Below are positions 1 to 7,899 of a DNA stretch of 55,878 bases, in pieces. The translations under genes were made by a program, and so were the position numbers. The notes beneath the pieces were generated by a model, which saw nothing but the letters and a program-made list of their open reading frames with translations, was not told the origin of the DNA and searched no databases. Source of the DNA: Tyzzerella sp. (GTDB lineage Bacteria; Bacillota; Clostridia; Lachnospirales; Lachnospiraceae); NCBI GenBank assembly GCA_017416155.1, contig JAFQDE010000020.1, positions 1 through 55,878 on the forward strand. Reading direction: 5' to 3'. The stretch's first letter is position 1. Each line of letters starts with the position of its first letter.

Positions 1-59
1 AGATTACATAGTGTTCTTTAATGAAGAAAGGCCAGCGTATTCTTTGAATTACCTGACCC

Positions 60-96
60 CAAAACAGTATAGGGAGTATTACTCCCTATAGACTGT
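60..96 (-). terminator. Strong hairpin, likely intrinsic terminator
   Basis: Arms TATAGGGAGT (68-77) and ACTCCCTATA (81-90) are perfect 10-base complements around a 3-base loop, and ACAG/CTGT extends the stem outward to 64-96 with a small bulge. On the minus strand the hairpin is followed by a short T run. It lies downstream of the minus-strand gene ending at 275, so it probably ends that transcript. Confidence 0.6.
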
Positions 97-130
97 GCCT
101 AAAAATTAAAAATTGTGTCTACTTTTTGTT

Positions 131-168
131 GACTAGTGCAGTGCGCTACCTACTGCGCCACTTTTAAG
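131..168 (-). other. tRNA-like D-arm fragment (5' part of a tRNA, remnant)
   Basis: Read on the minus strand, 143-158 has the form of a tRNA D-arm: GCGC stem, AGTAGGTA loop, GCGC stem, preceded by GTG as in many tRNA acceptor/D-arm junctions. No matching anticodon stem, T-arm (GGTTCGA) or acceptor 3' strand follows, so this is not a complete tRNA. It may be a tRNA-gene scar left by an integration or deletion event. The rest of 1-274 holds a terminator hairpin (64-96) and a small inverted repeat CGTAAC/GTTACG at 217-231; I see no gene there. Confidence 0.35.
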
Positions 169-274
169 TCAAGCTACCCAATTTAATCAGAATTGGTATT
201 CTTTATCTTCTTGTAACGTAACCCTGTTACGGGAAGCCGGATTCGAGGTTTTCGTAATGCAGACAACAATTCAA

Positions 275-937
275 CTATACTACTTCAATAAAAGTAGTCG
301 CATTTGACACTTTTATCTGTGTATCAAGTTCTGTTAAAAGAGTGTTACGTTTTTCTTCTAATGCCTCTAACTTTTTCTTCACATCAAGCGGGTCAACCAA
401 CTCTGTAGTATTTTCTTTTACATAGGCCTCTACGACGCTCAATGGTTTATCATCTTTTGTCTTAGAATCTCTTCCAAGAATACTTAAACGCATTTCCTCT
501 GCCGTTTGCTGAAGCTGACTGTTCTTATTATCACAGAATCGAACTCTTTCGTTATATTCTGCCTTCATTTTACTCTGAAGGTTACCTTCAAAATCAGCCT
601 CATATTCGTATGCACCCATACCACGCAACCTACTTCTAAGAGAAATAGCACCTGCAACTGTAAAAGTTCCATATGAAGTTGTGATTTCCGTCTGTGCATT
701 CGAAGCCACAATCGCAACATCAATCTTCTGGAAACGATCAATCAAATCCAGAATCTGCTGATATGATGACTCAGCTTCTTTAGTATAATCATCTTTACTG
801 ATACGCTTCGCATAAACCTTTTCCTCATTCGGTTTCATCGTATCAACAAAGCTTGCTTTCGCAATCTTATCTGCAATTTTCTTTACTAACAGGTCTCTTT
901 CATCCAAAGCCTGTGTCACCAACATTTTTTCGCTCAT
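275..937 (-). CDS. Uncharacterised coiled-coil-rich protein (220 aa)
   Basis: I do not recognise a named family with confidence. The 220-residue product has no signal peptide or membrane segment. It is charged and largely helical, with likely coiled coils near residues 5-30, 50-75 and 185-210, and a more globular middle (about 85-120) containing a SYGTFTVAGAISLRSRL-like stretch. The start ATG at 937 has a good AAGGAGG-type ribosome site about 8 bases upstream. It follows the XRE-type regulator (1021-1332) on the same strand with an 83-base gap that holds a perfect inverted repeat, so the two probably form a regulator-effector unit. A strong terminator lies downstream (64-96). A stand-alone accessory or prophage-derived function is possible but unproven. 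Confidence 0.7.
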   Translation of the reverse strand: MSEKMLVTQALDERDLLVKKIADKIAKASFVDTMKPNEEKVYAKRISKDDYTKEAESSYQQILDLIDRFQKIDVAIVASNAQTEITTSYGTFTVAGAISLRSRLRGMGAYEYEADFEGNLQSKMKAEYNERVRFCDNKNSQLQQTAEEMRLSILGRDSKTKDDKPLSVVEAYVKENTTELVDPLDVKKKLEALEEKRNTLLTELDTQIKVSNATTFIEVV

Positions 938-999
938 TTAAAAATCCTCCTTAAAATCTGTTTCTAAAAACAATTCTAAAGGAGGATCCTCTATTTGTC

Positions 1000-1018
1000 A
1001 TTGAACTTGTAGTTCAAT
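1000..1018. promoter_or_regulatory. Inverted repeat ATTGAACT-TGT-AGTTCAAT, possible operator
   Basis: Perfect 8-base arms around a 3-base spacer, sitting between the XRE regulator gene and the downstream 220-aa gene. Size and symmetry suit an XRE-dimer operator, but it could also be a short transcript hairpin just past the regulator's stop codon. It is not followed by a T run, which argues against a terminator. Confidence 0.4.
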
Positions 1019-1020
1019 TC

Positions 1021-1332
1021 TTATGCTGCTCTTAATTTCTGATAGTAGGCAAATAACCTATTGTTACGCAAATCTGTTGAATCAATGGCAAATGTCGGCT
1101 CATTTGCTTCTCGATTTCCACGCACAATTGAGTCAATTGGCAATTGAAACAAAGCACTAAGAGCATATAGGTTATCAATTGTTGGCATATTAACACCATC
1201 AATCCAACGATACACGCTCTGTACACAGCCAAGTCCAAGATATTCTTGCACATCTTTTGCACTTAAGCCACGCTTATCCATGATTGTGCGTAAATTTATT
1301 CCTGTTTCTTTTTTGTTAATTAATGGAAACAT
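1021..1332 (-). CDS. XRE-family helix-turn-helix regulator (103 aa)
   Basis: Small cytoplasmic DNA-binding protein. Residues about 12-72 read as a lambda-repressor-like HTH: an SAKDVQEYLGL first helix, a VQSVYRWIDG recognition-helix region, then IDNLYALSALFQLPIDSIV, the usual closing part of HTH_3 domains. The C-terminal 30 residues are a short tail without a recognisable sensor domain. The start ATG at 1332 is preceded by an AAAGGTG ribosome site. It is upstream of, and in the same direction as, the 220-aa gene, with an inverted repeat between them, suggesting it controls that gene and perhaps itself. The target is inferred from position only. Confidence 0.8.
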   Translation of the reverse strand: MFPLINKKETGINLRTIMDKRGLSAKDVQEYLGLGCVQSVYRWIDGVNMPTIDNLYALSALFQLPIDSIVRGNREANEPTFAIDSTDLRNNRLFAYYQKLRAA

Positions 1333-1391
1333 AAAACACCTTTCTTTCTTGCTACTCTATGCTGATTTACGCCTACACAGTTGACACAAAT

Positions 1392-1958
1392 CTATATCCC
1401 ATGCATCCTCATCATCAACTTCCCGCCATGCTCCTTCAACCATTTACGCGGCCCTCTATAATCTGGCAACACCTTTTCCACCTGCGTCCAGAACCTCGCA
1501 GAATGATTCATCTCCAGCCTATGACTAAGTTCATGAATCACAACATAATCCAGAACCTCCGGTGGCGCCATCATAAGCAAGCAGTTGAAATTCAAGTTTC
1601 CCTCGTGGCTACAACTTCCCCATCTGGTCTTCTGACTGCGAATACTAATACGCCCATACGATACTCCCATCAACCTCGCATAATAGACAACCTTCTCCGG
1701 AATCACCTTCTTACCCAACTCCCGGAGTCTCTCCATCTCCTGCTCAGTAAATGCGCTTTCTTCTTGCAGGGCATCCAGATCCTGTTCTTTCTTTTGCAAA
1801 TATTTCGCAAGCCATGACGACTTCGACTCTACAAATGAACGAATTTCCGCTTCAGGCATAAATCTTGGCGCACGCACCAAGACTTCTCCTGTCGAAGTAA
1901 TTTCCAAAGAAATGGTTCTGCGATTGCTACGAATTATTGCAAAATCTTCTCTTCCCAT
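1392..1958 (-). CDS. YgjP/DUF45 family M48-like metallopeptidase
   Basis: Predicted zinc metalloprotein of 188 residues, the usual family length. The zinc motif HELSH is at residues 142-146 with a following NHS (151-153) that supplies the third ligand in this family, and the conserved RWGSC motif is at 113-117. The N-terminal beta-rich part and the central helical region (about 40-90) are also typical. There is no signal peptide, so it acts in the cytoplasm. The physiological substrate of YgjP-type proteins is poorly known. Its start overlaps the end of the next upstream gene (ArsC/Spx-like) by 25 bases, so the two are translationally linked. Confidence 0.88.
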   Translation of the reverse strand: MGREDFAIIRSNRRTISLEITSTGEVLVRAPRFMPEAEIRSFVESKSSWLAKYLQKKEQDLDALQEESAFTEQEMERLRELGKKVIPEKVVYYARLMGVSYGRISIRSQKTRWGSCSHEGNLNFNCLLMMAPPEVLDYVVIHELSHRLEMNHSARFWTQVEKVLPDYRGPRKWLKEHGGKLMMRMHGI

Positions 1959-2293
1959 TCTTTCTCCTTAAAACCGGTGAGCACATAATCTTCTCCCACC
2001 ACCAATGGACGCTTCACAAGCATTCCATCTGTAGCAAGAAGACGCAGTTGCTCCTCCTCCGACATCTGTGGCAATTTATCCTTCAGTCCCATGTCCTTAT
2101 ACAAAAGTCCACTTGTATTGTAGAACTTCTTCAGCGGCATTCCACTCATCTGATACCAAGCCTTTAACTCTTCGTAAGTTGGATTCTGCTCTTTAATCGG
2201 ACGTTCTTCGAATTCAACATTATTTTCCTCCAGCCAATTAAGTGCTTTCACGCATGTGCTACATTTTCTATATACTAAAACCAACATTTTCAT
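1934..2293 (-). CDS. ArsC/Spx-family thioredoxin-fold protein
   Basis: A 119-residue protein of the arsenate reductase (ArsC)/Spx/YffB family. A CSTC redox motif lies at residues 11-14, followed by the EERPIKEQNPTYEEL segment, the GMPLKKFYNTSG loop and the VKRPLVV strand characteristic of the fold. The family includes glutathione- or thioredoxin-linked arsenate reductases and the RNA-polymerase-binding regulator Spx. The CxxC pair resembles both Spx and the YusI/YffB branches, so the exact role is open. No arsenic-resistance genes are nearby, which argues against a dedicated arsenate reductase. It overlaps the metallopeptidase gene and follows the EFR1-type gene by 6 bases, so 3055-1392 is likely one transcript. 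Confidence 0.82.
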   Translation of the reverse strand: MKMLVLVYRKCSTCVKALNWLEENNVEFEERPIKEQNPTYEELKAWYQMSGMPLKKFYNTSGLLYKDMGLKDKLPQMSEEEQLRLLATDGMLVKRPLVVGEDYVLTGFKEKEWEEKILQ

Positions 2294-2299
2294 TTCCTC

Positions 2300-3055
2300 C
2301 TACTTCTGATACTCTTCACACATATATCTCGGTTTCCCCAGACTCTTCTTCCCATACTCAATCGCCTCCGTCGGACAACCACAAATACACGCCATACAAT
2401 GCGTACATGCATCGCCCCACTCTGGCTTACCATCCTTTATGGAAATGTTATTCATCACACAAGTATTCGCACATTTTCCGCATCCAATACAAGCATCCGT
2501 CGCATAAAATGCGTTTGCTTTTACAAATACCTTATAAAAGAATGGATTCAGTGGTCCGGACTTAAACTTATCTAGCAAATGCACTTTTCGTTCCGGAAAT
2601 CTTTCTCCCTTTTGAATCAACTTTACTGCTCTTATAAGCGAACGCTTTGCAACCAACACAATTCGCTTTGCAATCTCCGACTGTGGCACCTCAAACATCG
2701 CAATGTAGTTTTCCGGCATCACAACAGGTAAAACTCCTTTAAATGTAAGCCCTACTTCCTCGCATAAATTTTGAATCTTATCACCCGCATTTCCAATATC
2801 ACTACCACAGGTCATAACAAAATATGCTTCCTTGCATCCCTCGAAACGCGACCTTCGAATAAAATCTTCGAAAATGTGTGGCAACTGCCAACAGTACGTC
2901 GGTGATACAAACACCCACGGCGTAGATGAACTCAGTTCTGCAGATATTCCATTTTTGATAAACTGAAATGAATCTAGCAATTCATCCTCTAACTTATCCG
3001 CCAGCATCTGCGCACAGTACCTGCTGTTTCCTGTGCCTGTATAATATACAATCAT
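2300..3055 (-). CDS. EFR1-family flavodoxin/ferredoxin fusion
   Basis: A 251-residue soluble electron carrier. The N-terminal half is a flavodoxin-like fold with the FMN phosphate loop YYTGTGNSR at residues 4-12. The C-terminal part is a bacterial 2[4Fe-4S] ferredoxin with CIGCGKCANTC and CTHCMACICGCP cysteine clusters (residues about 190-235). This arrangement is the EFR1 family common in anaerobic Firmicutes, thought to act as a low-potential electron-transfer protein; the partner is unknown. It lies 6 bases upstream of the ArsC/Spx-like gene and 16 bases downstream of the PPOX-family gene, consistent with a small redox operon. Confidence 0.88.
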   Translation of the reverse strand: MIVYYTGTGNSRYCAQMLADKLEDELLDSFQFIKNGISAELSSSTPWVFVSPTYCWQLPHIFEDFIRRSRFEGCKEAYFVMTCGSDIGNAGDKIQNLCEEVGLTFKGVLPVVMPENYIAMFEVPQSEIAKRIVLVAKRSLIRAVKLIQKGERFPERKVHLLDKFKSGPLNPFFYKVFVKANAFYATDACIGCGKCANTCVMNNISIKDGKPEWGDACTHCMACICGCPTEAIEYGKKSLGKPRYMCEEYQK

Positions 3056-3071
3056 GTTACTTTACCTCTTT

Positions 3072-3542
3072 TTACAAATGTTCCTTGCATGCCATATCAG
3101 TCACTTCCAACTTAAATACGCCAACTGCCTTTAACATTTTCTCTGGGAAATCCCAATCTCTTTTCCCTGTATTATGTTCCATGATAATCTGAAGCCCTTG
3201 ACGCTTTTCTTCCATGTCATGCAAAATGCTCATATTACCATTTCCGATAATACTCTGGAAACGCGCAGAATGCGCACATGCAACATCCGCTTCTGTCAAT
3301 TGGTAATTCGTATCCATCTCAAAGCCAACGTATGGACTTCGTTGCATCAACTCCACCTTACGTCCTTCCTGCGCACCATGGAAATAAAATATGTATTTGT
3401 CATTCTCATATGTATAACCGAAATTCATTGGCACAATGTAAACCTCGCCGTCGTCATTGAAACCAAGGCGACAACAATGGCAGCTGTCTATAATTGTACG
3501 TATTTTATCACGGTTTGTGATTTCACGATCTGCTCTTCTCAT
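3072..3542 (-). CDS. Pyridoxamine 5'-phosphate oxidase family flavoprotein (NimA-like)
   Basis: A 156-residue split-barrel flavin-binding protein. MRRADREITN at the start, the CRLGFNDDGEVYIVPMNFGY segment (about 23-42), IYFHGAQEGRKVELMQ and VCxxV-type strands match the PPOX/NimA group, which includes proteins annotated as 5-nitroimidazole reductases as well as many of unknown substrate. It is probably cytoplasmic and binds FMN as a dimer. It is the first gene of a likely four-gene minus-strand run ending at 1392. Nitroimidazole resistance should not be assumed from family membership alone. Confidence 0.83.
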   Translation of the reverse strand: MRRADREITNRDKIRTIIDSCHCCRLGFNDDGEVYIVPMNFGYTYENDKYIFYFHGAQEGRKVELMQRSPYVGFEMDTNYQLTEADVACAHSARFQSIIGNGNMSILHDMEEKRQGLQIIMEHNTGKRDWDFPEKMLKAVGVFKLEVTDMACKEHL

Positions 3543-3608
3543 AGGGGTAACTCCTTTTCAATATTATTTGATAGATTAATAATAGACCAAGAACAGCAAA
3601 AAAAACAA

Positions 3609-3647
3609 TAGCATTTCGGAAGTATTTTTATTTTTTCCGAAATGCTA
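3609..3647 (-). terminator. Intrinsic terminator of the bile salt hydrolase gene
   Basis: Perfect 13-base arms (3609-3621 and 3635-3647, TAGCATTTCGGAA and its complement) enclose a 13-base A/T-rich loop. On the minus strand the hairpin is followed by TTG and eight T residues. It lies 55 bases downstream of the bsh stop codon, so bsh is most likely not co-transcribed with the PPOX-EFR1 genes. Confidence 0.85.
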
Positions 3648-3701
3648 CTATTTTGCTTTACCTCAGTCAGCATGGCTTCGGTTTTCTCTGCTTGAAGGTT
3701 C

Positions 3702-4676
3702 TCAATTCCCCCATCTCACCTCTCCATCTATCTCCAACTTATACATCACTACCTTTTCCCCATCCAAGTCCTCTCGATGCATATCCACGGCTGTCACACA
3801 GCTATTATGATACGTCTTATAATAGTAAATTCCTTTATCCGTGTTGCAGCAGACGCTATAGACCGTATATTCATACGCGCCGCTTTCCACCTGCACACAG
3901 CCCTTATACTGCTTCACGGAATCTAGTATGTGAAAGAACTGGCTGACGCTCTCCATCTCATCTTTTCCATCCACCGAATTCCATTTGATAAATGCAGCAC
4001 GCACGAATCTGGATGGTGAAGACATATCTCCAGGCAAGCCAATGCTTCCCATACCTCTGCTGTATATTTCCAGCGGAAGTTCTTTTGCGAATCGATTGAT
4101 AGGCTCTTTTTTGGTCAGATTCATGTAGTTATTAAGATTGAACAAATGATATGGAAACGGCGGATTATTCGTCAGCACCTTTATCGGATTATCATAGATA
4201 CGAAGCCCGTCATGCATTGGTTCCACCACGATACTATCGAATTTATCGGATATCATGAAATGCAACGGTGTCAAAGGAAGGTCTTTGTGAAAGGAAACTT
4301 TCAAAAGATTTGTCTTCTGCAAAAGTTGTTTTGCCTCCTGCACGTTTTTGCATTGCCCAAGCACCCAAGGAATCAGTTCAAATGGTGTGATATTATACAT
4401 GCCTTCTTTTTCATACTGATATTCTGCATTTCCAGGAAAATTGAGGGACGCCATGCCAAGTCCCTTCTCGTTGACAGCATCGTAATACAACGGATATTCA
4501 GAATGTACGTAAGCAACGCCGATGATTGCATAGTGTTTCTCCATCGTAGGTTCTTTACGAAATACAAATGGAAAGTTTCTCGGCGTAACCGTCACGCTTT
4601 CTTCATAAGAGTACTCGAGATCTAAGTTTCTTCCAAAGTAATGATCCTGTGTTTTATAAGATATTGCTGTACACAT
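3702..4676 (-). CDS. bsh: Bile salt hydrolase (choloylglycine hydrolase)
   Basis: Ntn-hydrolase that cleaves the amide bond of glycine- or taurine-conjugated bile acids, releasing free bile acids. I set the start at ATG 4676, not the longer frame from 4757, because mature enzymes begin with Cys2 after Met and the protein then starts MCTAIS; a GAGG ribosome site precedes it. The product is 324 residues, the normal length. Predicted catalytic and binding residues are visible: Cys2, Arg16, Asp19, Asn79 in LNFPG, Asn170/171 in VLTNNP, and Arg223 in the GLPGDMSSPSRF block. There is no signal peptide, so it is intracellular. It is flanked by terminators on both sides and is probably monocistronic. 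Penicillin V acylases share the fold; these motifs favour the bile salt branch. Confidence 0.93.
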   Translation of the reverse strand: MCTAISYKTQDHYFGRNLDLEYSYEESVTVTPRNFPFVFRKEPTMEKHYAIIGVAYVHSEYPLYYDAVNEKGLGMASLNFPGNAEYQYEKEGMYNITPFELIPWVLGQCKNVQEAKQLLQKTNLLKVSFHKDLPLTPLHFMISDKFDSIVVEPMHDGLRIYDNPIKVLTNNPPFPYHLFNLNNYMNLTKKEPINRFAKELPLEIYSRGMGSIGLPGDMSSPSRFVRAAFIKWNSVDGKDEMESVSQFFHILDSVKQYKGCVQVESGAYEYTVYSVCCNTDKGIYYYKTYHNSCVTAVDMHREDLDGEKVVMYKLEIDGEVRWGN

Positions 4677-4730
4677 AAAAATGCCTCGTTTCTGTTTTTT
4701 CTTAGTATTTCCTACTACAAAATTTTTAAA

Positions 4731-4765
4731 CGAATGACAGCCGTTTCTCACACACATCGAATGAC
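4731..4765 (-). repeat. Direct repeat GTCATTCG x2 upstream of bsh
   Basis: GTCATTCG occurs twice on the minus strand (4731-4738 and 4758-4765), 27 bases apart start to start, about 55 and 82 bases before the bsh start. Two direct half-sites in this position could bind an activator; chance is not excluded. Confidence 0.25.
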
Positions 4766-4776
4766 GTAACTACACA

Positions 4777-4797
4777 AAAAGAGCAGAAAGCTCTTTT
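4777..4797 (-). terminator. Intrinsic terminator after the mgl operon
   Basis: AAAAGAGC (4777-4784) pairs with GCTCTTTT (4790-4797) around AGAAA, giving a hairpin with a TTTTTG tail on the minus strand. It lies 21 bases past the stop of the InlB-repeat gene, so it ends the galactoside operon. Confidence 0.75.
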
Positions 4798-4817
4798 CTG
4801 AACTTCCTGCCCTATGA

Positions 4818-5204
4818 TTATTTCTTTTCCCATCCTGCATATAAAGTGATGTCACTCTGTATTTTATCTTCGTCTTCTTCCCACAACTCTTCACATGCTG
4901 AATCCAAATACCAGCCGGTAAACTCATACCCCTCTCTGGTTGGATCTTCAGGTACTTCCAATAGTTCCCCATACATCTGATTCTGTGAAGCAACATCCGT
5001 TCCTCCTTTAGATTCAAAGGTAATGGTAAAACCTGGATTCCTTAGATCAAGCGCCACCAACAACACGATTACAACAAGACATGTTACTATGATAATATCC
5101 AAGGTTTTTACGGATATTTTCACATGCTTGTATAACCCTCGAAATTCTCTCGGTTGTTTTTCCGGTGTCTGTGATTCTTTTATGTTTTGTTCCATATCAC
5201 TCAT
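4818..5204 (-). CDS. Membrane-anchored single InlB B-repeat protein
   Basis: A 128-residue protein with a charged cytoplasmic N-terminus (1-34), one membrane helix (about 35-53, TLDIIIVTCLVVIVLLVALD) and an extracellular C-terminal part. That part carries one InlB B-repeat/Listeria-Bacteroides repeat: the ITFESKGG opening, EPTREGYEFTGWYLD-type core and TLYAGWEKK ending (about 58-128). Such repeats normally occur in tandem in large surface proteins, so a single anchored copy is unusual. It starts 3 bases after the mglC stop and is followed by a terminator, so it is the last gene of the galactoside transporter operon. The function is unknown; a surface cap or partner of the transporter is speculation. 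Confidence 0.82.
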   Translation of the reverse strand: MSDMEQNIKESQTPEKQPREFRGLYKHVKISVKTLDIIIVTCLVVIVLLVALDLRNPGFTITFESKGGTDVASQNQMYGELLEVPEDPTREGYEFTGWYLDSACEELWEEDEDKIQSDITLYAGWEKK

Positions 5205-5207
5205 GGC

Positions 5208-6290
5208 TTATTTCTTCACTAAGTATTTACGCATATCCAATGCACATGCGCAGAGGATGATTGCTCCTTTGATAATATAAAGTGAAGACGAATCTACACC
5301 TAACATAGTAAGTGCTACGAAAATGATACGTAAGATGAATACACCGAGGATGATACCTGAGATAGAACCTGTACCACCTACAAAGGATACACCACCGATA
5401 ACGCAGGCTGCGATAGCATCACATTCTGCATTCAATCCGGTAGTTGCAGCTACGGAACCACTACGCACACCTTCTACGAAACCAGCATATCCATACATTG
5501 CACCTGCAAGTGTATGTACTAATACAGTTGTCCAGAATACATTTACACCGGATACTTTTGCTGCTTCAGCATTAGAACCTACTGCAAACATATTTTTCCC
5601 GAATGAAGTCTTGTTCCAGATGAACCACATCAGTGCGACAAGAAGCACTGCATATAACACATACTTCGGAACTGCTACGTTTCCTAAACGGAATAATTCT
5701 CCGCCGACAAACTCTTTGTATTCTTTACTCAAACCTGAGAATGGCTGACCATTGTTTCCATTTAAACCAAAGAACCAAAGAATAATACCATATGTAATAA
5801 GTTGTGTAGATAATGTTACAATAAATGGATGTAAGCTAAACTTCGCAACGAAGTAACCATTTACTAAACCAATAATCGCACCTACTAAAACTACACCTAA
5901 CATTACCAATAAGATCCAACCAAGTGTCACTTTTGGAAGCGACTGGAACATTTTATTAGCAAAGTCTGTTTTCTGAAGCATAACTGCCGCAAAAGCAGCT
6001 GTCAAACCGGAAATACGACCAGCTGAAAGGTCAGTACCTGTTAATACGATACATCCGGCAATACCAAGTGCCATTGGTAAGTATGCTGCTACTTGTGTAA
6101 TCAGGTTCGCAAAAGAACCAAGTGTTAAAAAGTTTGGTCTAACGCTTGCTGTATAGATTACAAAAATAGCCATAAGGATATATAAAGCATTGTTCAGAAT
6201 TCCATCTGTCCAAAAACGTTTTTTATCTCTTGCATCTAACAGTTTGTAATCAGCGCTGACTTGTTTTATTTTCTTTAAAGGATTTGTCAT
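5208..6290 (-). CDS. mglC: Galactose/methyl-galactoside ABC transporter permease MglC
   Basis: Inner-membrane permease of a CUT2-type sugar ABC transporter, 360 residues with about ten hydrophobic helices. The order mglB-mglA-mglC, the PNFLTLGSFANLITQVAAYLP-like opening segment, the LTGTDLSAGRISGLTAA motif region and the TGLNAECDAIAACVIGG motif are characteristic of BPD_transp_2 proteins. A slightly longer cytoplasmic N-terminus is usual for the Firmicutes MglC branch. It is expected to form a homodimer with two MglA nucleotide-binding subunits. It lies 14 bases downstream of mglA and 3 bases upstream of the InlB-repeat gene. Confidence 0.93.
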   Translation of the reverse strand: MTNPLKKIKQVSADYKLLDARDKKRFWTDGILNNALYILMAIFVIYTASVRPNFLTLGSFANLITQVAAYLPMALGIAGCIVLTGTDLSAGRISGLTAAFAAVMLQKTDFANKMFQSLPKVTLGWILLVMLGVVLVGAIIGLVNGYFVAKFSLHPFIVTLSTQLITYGIILWFFGLNGNNGQPFSGLSKEYKEFVGGELFRLGNVAVPKYVLYAVLLVALMWFIWNKTSFGKNMFAVGSNAEAAKVSGVNVFWTTVLVHTLAGAMYGYAGFVEGVRSGSVAATTGLNAECDAIAACVIGGVSFVGGTGSISGIILGVFILRIIFVALTMLGVDSSSLYIIKGAIILCACALDMRKYLVKK

Positions 6291-6304
6291 GAATCTCTTC
6301 CTCC

Positions 6305-7804
6305 TTATACATATTTCGCTGCCAGGGTCATAATTTCTTCCTGAGAAGTATTTCTAGCATCTACTTCTCCGGCTACTCTACCACCGGACATAACGATGAT
6401 TCGGTCACAAACACCTAATAACTCTGGCATTTCAGACGAAACCATAAGAACCGTTTTTCCTTTGTTTGCCAAATCCAAAATCAACTGATAGATTTCGTAT
6501 TTTGCACCTACGTCAATACCTCTGGTTGGTTCATCCAAGAGTAATACTTCCGGCTCTGTTAAAAGCCAACGACCAATAATAACCTTCTGTTGGTTACCAC
6601 CTGAGAGGCTTCGAATCTTTGTCTCTTGAGACGGCGTCTTTGTTCGCATTGCATCAATATAATACTGTGTATCTTCACGCTGTGATTTTTCACTTAAGTA
6701 AATTCCAAAGCGTTTGTGTCTCTTTAAACTTGAGATAACAGTGTTCTCCTTGATGCTGAGTACTCCAAAGATACCGGTTGCTCTACGCTCTTCTGTAAGT
6801 AATGCAAATCCATTCTTGATAGACTCTCCTGCATTACGATTTAAACATTGTTTTCCATCTAAAGTAATCGTACCGCTCTTGCGTGTGCGAATACCAAAAA
6901 TACTCTCTAATGTTTCTGTACGACCGGAACTATCCAAACCTGCAATACCTAATACTTCTCCCTTATGAGCTTCAAAGGATACGTCTTTTAAGTGGTTGTA
7001 CTGACCGGTAATATTTTCTACCTTCAATGTAACCTCGCCAACTTTATTATTTTTTGGCGGGAACTGGTTCGTAAGTTCACGACCTACCATCAGACGAATA
7101 ATATCATTCATTTCCAACTTCTCAGCAGGTTCTGTTGCTACCCACTGACCATCTCGCATGATTGTTATTTCATCCGAAATACGTTTAATCTCTGCCATTT
7201 TATGAGAGATATAAATAATACCAACGCCTCTGTCACGAAGCATATTAATAATTTCAAAAAGATGTTCTACTTCTTCTTCTGTTAAAGAAGAGGTTGGCTC
7301 ATCAAATACGATAACCTTGGAATTATAGGAAACGGCTTTTGCGATTTCTACCATCTGTCTCTGAGAAACCGGCATATCGCCCATTATACGATGTACATCT
7401 ACATTGATTCCTAATTCCTTAAAAATCGCCTCTGTGTCTTCACGCATCTTATGTTCGTTTACTACGAGTCCCGCAATTTTTGGATATCTGCCTAGCCAAA
7501 TGTTATCCATAACATTACGTTTCAGAGCCTGATTTAATTCCTGGTGAACCATTGCTACACCATTATCAAGGGCTTCTTTACTACTCTTAAAATCTATTTC
7601 TTTTCCATCCAAGTAGATGTGTCCGGCATCTTTATTATAAATACCGAAAAGGCATTTCATAAGTGTAGATTTTCCGGCACCATTTTCGCCCATTAACGCA
7701 TGCACAGTACCTGCTTTTACTTCCAAATGAACATTGTCAAGCGCTTTTACGCCAGGGAATGTCTTAGAGATTCCCTCCATCCTTAGAAGAACATCATGTG
7801 CCAT
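6305..7804 (-). CDS. mglA: Galactose/methyl-galactoside ABC transporter ATPase MglA
   Basis: A 499-residue tandem ABC ATPase. The first cassette has Walker [10 protein letters not shown] (about 39-47), a variant signature [12 protein letters not shown] and Walker [12 protein letters not shown]. The second has the degenerate nucleotide loop [11 protein letters not shown] usual for CUT2 ATPases, the signature [15 protein letters not shown] and Walker [13 protein letters not shown]. It powers uptake of galactose-type sugars captured by MglB through MglC. It sits between mglB (95-base gap with a hairpin) and mglC (14 bases). The substrate assignment relies on the whole mglBAC set; ribose-type transporters have a similar ATPase. 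Confidence 0.93.
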   Translation of the reverse strand: MAHDVLLRMEGISKTFPGVKALDNVHLEVKAGTVHALMGENGAGKSTLMKCLFGIYNKDAGHIYLDGKEIDFKSSKEALDNGVAMVHQELNQALKRNVMDNIWLGRYPKIAGLVVNEHKMREDTEAIFKELGINVDVHRIMGDMPVSQRQMVEIAKAVSYNSKVIVFDEPTSSLTEEEVEHLFEIINMLRDRGVGIIYISHKMAEIKRISDEITIMRDGQWVATEPAEKLEMNDIIRLMVGRELTNQFPPKNNKVGEVTLKVENITGQYNHLKDVSFEAHKGEVLGIAGLDSSGRTETLESIFGIRTRKSGTITLDGKQCLNRNAGESIKNGFALLTEERRATGIFGVLSIKENTVISSLKRHKRFGIYLSEKSQREDTQYYIDAMRTKTPSQETKIRSLSGGNQQKVIIGRWLLTEPEVLLLDEPTRGIDVGAKYEIYQLILDLANKGKTVLMVSSEMPELLGVCDRIIVMSGGRVAGEVDARNTSQEEIMTLAAKYV

Positions 7805-7848
7805 ATCGTGTTCCTCCTTCTTAGTTTTATTTTCTCAATAACATAAAA

Positions 7849-7876
7849 GGCAGCTGCCGCCGATACGACAGCTGCC
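7849..7876 (-). terminator. Intercistronic hairpin between mglB and mglA (attenuator)
   Basis: GGCAGCTG (7849-7856) pairs with CAGCTGCC (7869-7876), followed on the minus strand by TTTTATG. A partial terminator here would give more binding protein than ATPase and permease, as commonly seen in binding-protein-dependent transporters. Confidence 0.65.
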
Positions 7877-7899
7877 CAATATAAAGTTTGTCTTATATA

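Noticed and set aside
1-274. Complete tRNA gene
   Set aside because: Only a D-arm is present; there is no anticodon stem pairing, T-arm or acceptor 3' strand.
3174-3611. Plus-strand open frame of 145 residues opposite the PPOX-family gene
   Set aside because: It lies across a confident gene and a terminator, and its composition looks like a reading-frame shadow.
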